From: GCA-2697345 sp002697345
GTDB lineage: Bacteria; Pseudomonadota; Alphaproteobacteria; Rhodobacterales; Rhodobacteraceae
Assembly: GCA_943787605.1 (NCBI GenBank)
Contig: CALSNB010000001.1
Coordinates: 496,001 to 560,000, forward strand
Reading direction: 5' to 3'
DNA length: 64,000 nucleotides
Of this stretch, positions 61,899-64,000 are shown piece after piece; the first letter of the stretch is position 1; every line of letters starts with the position of its first letter. The position numbers and the translations under genes were made by a program. Under the pieces are notes generated by a model, which was given only the letters and a program-made list of their open reading frames with translations, was not told the DNA's origin and did no database searches.

Positions 61899-62920
61899 GG
61901 CTTGTCTTCCACCTCAAGGACTTCTGGCTTGTTGGCCTTATCTATTACTTTCCGAAGTTCTCTCAATATCTCAGTAACACCAGCTGAGCTAACACCAGAC
62001 ATTTCATAAACTTCACTATTGGTTACAGCTTTAAGTTCAATAAGTTTTTTCTTTCTTTGATTCTCAGTTAGTGCATCAACCTTATTCAGTGCCACTATTT
62101 TTGGTTTATATCTAAGATCACCTCCATATTTTTCTAACTCCGTAACTATAGTACTATACTCTTTTGTTACAGACTTGGAGGTACCATCAACTAAGTGTAG
62201 AAGAACTGCGCACCTTTCGACATGTCCTAGAAACCGATCCCCGATCCCCTTACCTTCAGAAGCCCCTTGGATTAAACCTGGAATGTCCGCAACAACAAAT
62301 TCTGTTCTATCGATCCCAACAACTCCAAGATTCGGGTGTAATGTGGTAAAAGGATAGTCAGCAATTTTTGGTCTCGCGTTAGAACAAGCTGCAAGAAAAG
62401 TAGATTTTCCAGCATTTGGTACTCCCAACAACCCAACGTCGGCAATTAGTTTTAACTTAAGCCAAACTGTGCGATCTATTCCCGCTTGACCAGGATTTGC
62501 GCGCCTTGGAGCACGGTTAAGGGACGTCTTGAAGTGAAGGTTGCCAAAGCCACCATTTCCCCCAGTGCCTAGCTTAAATTTTTGCCCTAAGGTTGCCATA
62601 TCGACTAACACAGTTTCTTCATCTTCATCGAGAATCTCTGTTCCCACAGGAACCTTTAGAATAATATGGTCACCATCTTTCCCAGATCGTTGTTTCCCCA
62701 TCCCATTCTGACCATTTTTTGCAAAGAAATGCTGTTGGTATCGATAATCTATTAATGTATTTAGGCCATCAACTGCTTCAATTATAACGTCTCCGCCTCG
62801 TCCACCGTTTCCTCCGTCTGGCCCACCGTATTCGATATGCTTTTCTCTGCGAAAGCTAACAGAGCCACTTCCTCCCGAGCCAGATCGAATGTAAACTTTT
62901 GCCAAATCAAGAAATTTCAA
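61886..62920 (-). CDS. obgE: GTPase ObgE/CgtA
   Basis: A 344-residue Obg GTPase. The glycine-rich Obg fold fills residues 1-158 (SGSGGSGSVSFRREKHIEYGG, GGNGGRGGDVI). The G domain contains G1 GVPNAGKST, switch FTTLHPNLGVV, G3 VADIPGLIQGASEGKGIG, G4 NKVD and G5 MSGVSS. It functions in 50S ribosome assembly and the stringent response. It is 31 bases after the GNAT gene and heads the proBA genes; this order is common in alphaproteobacteria. Confidence 0.97.
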   Translation of the reverse strand: MKFLDLAKVYIRSGSGGSGSVSFRREKHIEYGGPDGGNGGRGGDVIIEAVDGLNTLIDYRYQQHFFAKNGQNGMGKQRSGKDGDHIILKVPVGTEILDEDEETVLVDMATLGQKFKLGTGGNGGFGNLHFKTSLNRAPRRANPGQAGIDRTVWLKLKLIADVGLLGVPNAGKSTFLAACSNARPKIADYPFTTLHPNLGVVGIDRTEFVVADIPGLIQGASEGKGIGDRFLGHVERCAVLLHLVDGTSKSVTKEYSTIVTELEKYGGDLRYKPKIVALNKVDALTENQRKKKLIELKAVTNSEVYEMSGVSSAGVTEILRELRKVIDKANKPEVLEVEDKPWRP

Positions 62921-62951
62921 TTTAATACCCTACGCTATTTCATAAAAAACA

Positions 62952-63494
62952 CTAATCTAGTTTTTTAATATAAGTCCAAGTTGTAACCATCGCTGATCGC
63001 GCCACGGAAAAGCTTTCGGCCTCTCCAATATACTCGAAGCCAGCATTTATTAATACCCTAGATGAAGCAGGATTATCTTGAAAAACTGAGCCAAAAATAG
63101 TTTTACAGTCTTGAGGGTTGAATTCAATAAACGCTTTTACAGCTTCAGTTGCAACTCCCGTATTCCAGATAGCAGGAATAACCCAGTAAGCTATTTCAGA
63201 TTGGGATCTGTCTAATCTGTTCAAACTTACAACTCCAATTAAATCAGCCCCTCCCGACTCTTCATATTCAATACCCCATGCGTCTAAAGAGGTTTCATCA
63301 GACATAGATTTTTCAATAAAATCTTTTACGAAGTCGGGAGTTAATGGATGTGGAATAGTTCCAGACGATCTAGCAAGCCGAATGTCTCTTACATACATTT
63401 CCACCTTCGTAACGTCAGATAAGCTTAAAGGCCTTATATTAAACCGCCTTGTCTTAAACACAGTTTTTTCTGGGATTTCTATAAAGGTACTCAT
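62952..63494 (-). CDS. GNAT family N-acetyltransferase (RimJ/RimL-like)
   Basis: A 180-residue GNAT protein with N-terminal FKTRRFNIRPLSLSDV, GVVSLNRLDRSQSEIAYWVIPAIWNTGVATEAVKAFIEF (acetyl-CoA motif A) and PASSRVLINAGFEYIGEAES (motif B). RimJ/RimL-type enzymes acetylate N-terminal amines of ribosomal proteins or small amines; the target here is unknown. GNAT genes often sit before obgE in alphaproteobacteria. Its ATG overlaps the LysE-family stop by ATGA. Confidence 0.9.
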   Translation of the reverse strand: MSTFIEIPEKTVFKTRRFNIRPLSLSDVTKVEMYVRDIRLARSSGTIPHPLTPDFVKDFIEKSMSDETSLDAWGIEYEESGGADLIGVVSLNRLDRSQSEIAYWVIPAIWNTGVATEAVKAFIEFNPQDCKTIFGSVFQDNPASSRVLINAGFEYIGEAESFSVARSAMVTTWTYIKKLD

Positions 63495-64000
63495 AGCTCA
63501 CCTGCTACAAGGACACTAAGAACAGTTAATAAGGTAATAGCGCCGAGGGTCCACATCAAATACTTTTCTAGCCATGTACCAGCAAAGTATTGAGCAATTT
63601 TGACACCTCCCATTGTCCATAGTGGATGAAATATTAGCTGTATAATCAATATGATAACTGCCATTATTAATGTTGTTTGGAATACAGGAGAATTATCATA
63701 AGTAAAGGCGGTAAAACTAGTAGTTATTAACGCCCAAGCTTTTGGGTTAAACGGGTGAACCAAAAGTCCAGCTATAAACCCAGGAACTTTTTCTATATCC
63801 TCTTTTACCTGAAATCGCATATTTGCTACTCGCCATGCTAACCATATCATATACCCAGCAGACACCCATTTTAGGAGTGAAAAAACTAAAGGAGCGCCTG
63901 ATGCAGCCTCCAACAAGCCGAACCCGATTGGCCAAATAATAAGTTGTTTACCAATACAAACACCAAAAACAAACGGCAATGAGGACTTGAATCCAAATTT
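63491..64000 (-). CDS. LysE-family amino acid exporter, C-terminal 169 residues (runs off window edge)
   Basis: The frame is open to the window edge (first codons visible KFGFKSSLPFVFGVCIG), so the N-terminus, including the family PGP motif, is missing. Remaining hallmarks are KWVSAGYMIWLAWRVAN, VHPFNPKAWALITTSFTAF (LysE/RhtB motif with conserved NPK) and three further hydrophobic helices. Family role: export of amino acids or derivatives in the inner membrane. Coupled to the GNAT gene by a four-base overlap. Confidence 0.87.
   Translation of the reverse strand, partial: KFGFKSSLPFVFGVCIGKQLIIWPIGFGLLEAASGAPLVFSLLKWVSAGYMIWLAWRVANMRFQVKEDIEKVPGFIAGLLVHPFNPKAWALITTSFTAFTYDNSPVFQTTLIMAVIILIIQLIFHPLWTMGGVKIAQYFAGTWLEKYLMWTLGAITLLTVLSVLVAGEL

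Overview
The window reads as a low-GC, gene-dense chromosome segment of a free-living, probably marine alphaproteobacterium. The taxonomic call is an inference. It rests on the gene order phoR-pstSCAB-phoU-phoB, rpsB-tsf and GNAT-obgE-proB-proA, the PstA and PstC proteins with long N-terminal extensions, several TRAP and ABC importers for organic solutes, a 3-hydroxybutyrate dehydrogenase, and very tight packing (4-base ATGA and TTGA gene overlaps, convergent genes that share stop codons). A Rhodobacterales or SAR116-like organism would fit. I see no mobile elements, CRISPR arrays, tRNA or rRNA genes.

Left edge (1-3.4 kb): a nicX-like 2,5-dihydroxypyridine dioxygenase gene broken by one frameshift, overlapping a truncated alpha/beta-hydrolase gene that could be nicD. 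An M3 peptidyl-dipeptidase and a small secreted protein follow.

4.0-33.3 kb is a catabolic accessory region centred on an IclR regulator at 13.7 kb. Leftward from it runs an SDR, a complete peptide-type ABC importer (SBP, two permeases, two ATPases), a NodB-fold hydrolase resembling cyclic imidases, an MFS permease and a quinone oxidoreductase. Rightward run two hydantoinase/oxoprolinase A-B pairs separated by an SDR. Beyond these lie an FMO-like flavoprotein, an Old Yellow Enzyme, two tandem M20 peptidases, a glutamate-carboxypeptidase-like M20 enzyme and a gamma-glutamyltransferase-like Ntn hydrolase. Together they suggest import and ring-opening of cyclic amides or imides and hydrolysis of (glutamyl-)amide or peptide bonds. 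The true substrate is unknown.

31.8-39.0 kb: a TRAP importer (DctP, DctQ and a DctM with a long soluble tail) followed by 3-hydroxybutyrate dehydrogenase and an acyl-CoA ligase, probably one operon for uptake and activation of a hydroxy- or oxo-acid. The 556-base gap upstream holds paired regulatory repeats and a strong candidate for an unannotated small RNA of about 75 nt with its own promoter and terminator.

39.6-49.7 kb: a YejA-like solute-binding protein, a decayed GNAT gene, a DUF502 membrane protein, pseudouridine catabolism (psuK-psuG), rpsB-tsf with a structured 5' leader, an SDR plus membrane dipeptidase pair, and a threonine/serine dehydratase.

49.7-59.5 kb: a complete phosphate-starvation system with a good Pho box before pstS. 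Next to phoR, and divergent from it, is a GAPDH-ArsJ pair for arsenate detoxification, which makes functional sense because arsenate enters cells through phosphate uptake systems.

59.5-64 kb: proA, proB, obgE, a GNAT acetyltransferase and a truncated LysE-family exporter gene. A recurring feature is a 9-10 bp stem-loop placed directly after the binding-protein gene in all three complete binding-protein/permease operons (dpp-like, TRAP, pst).
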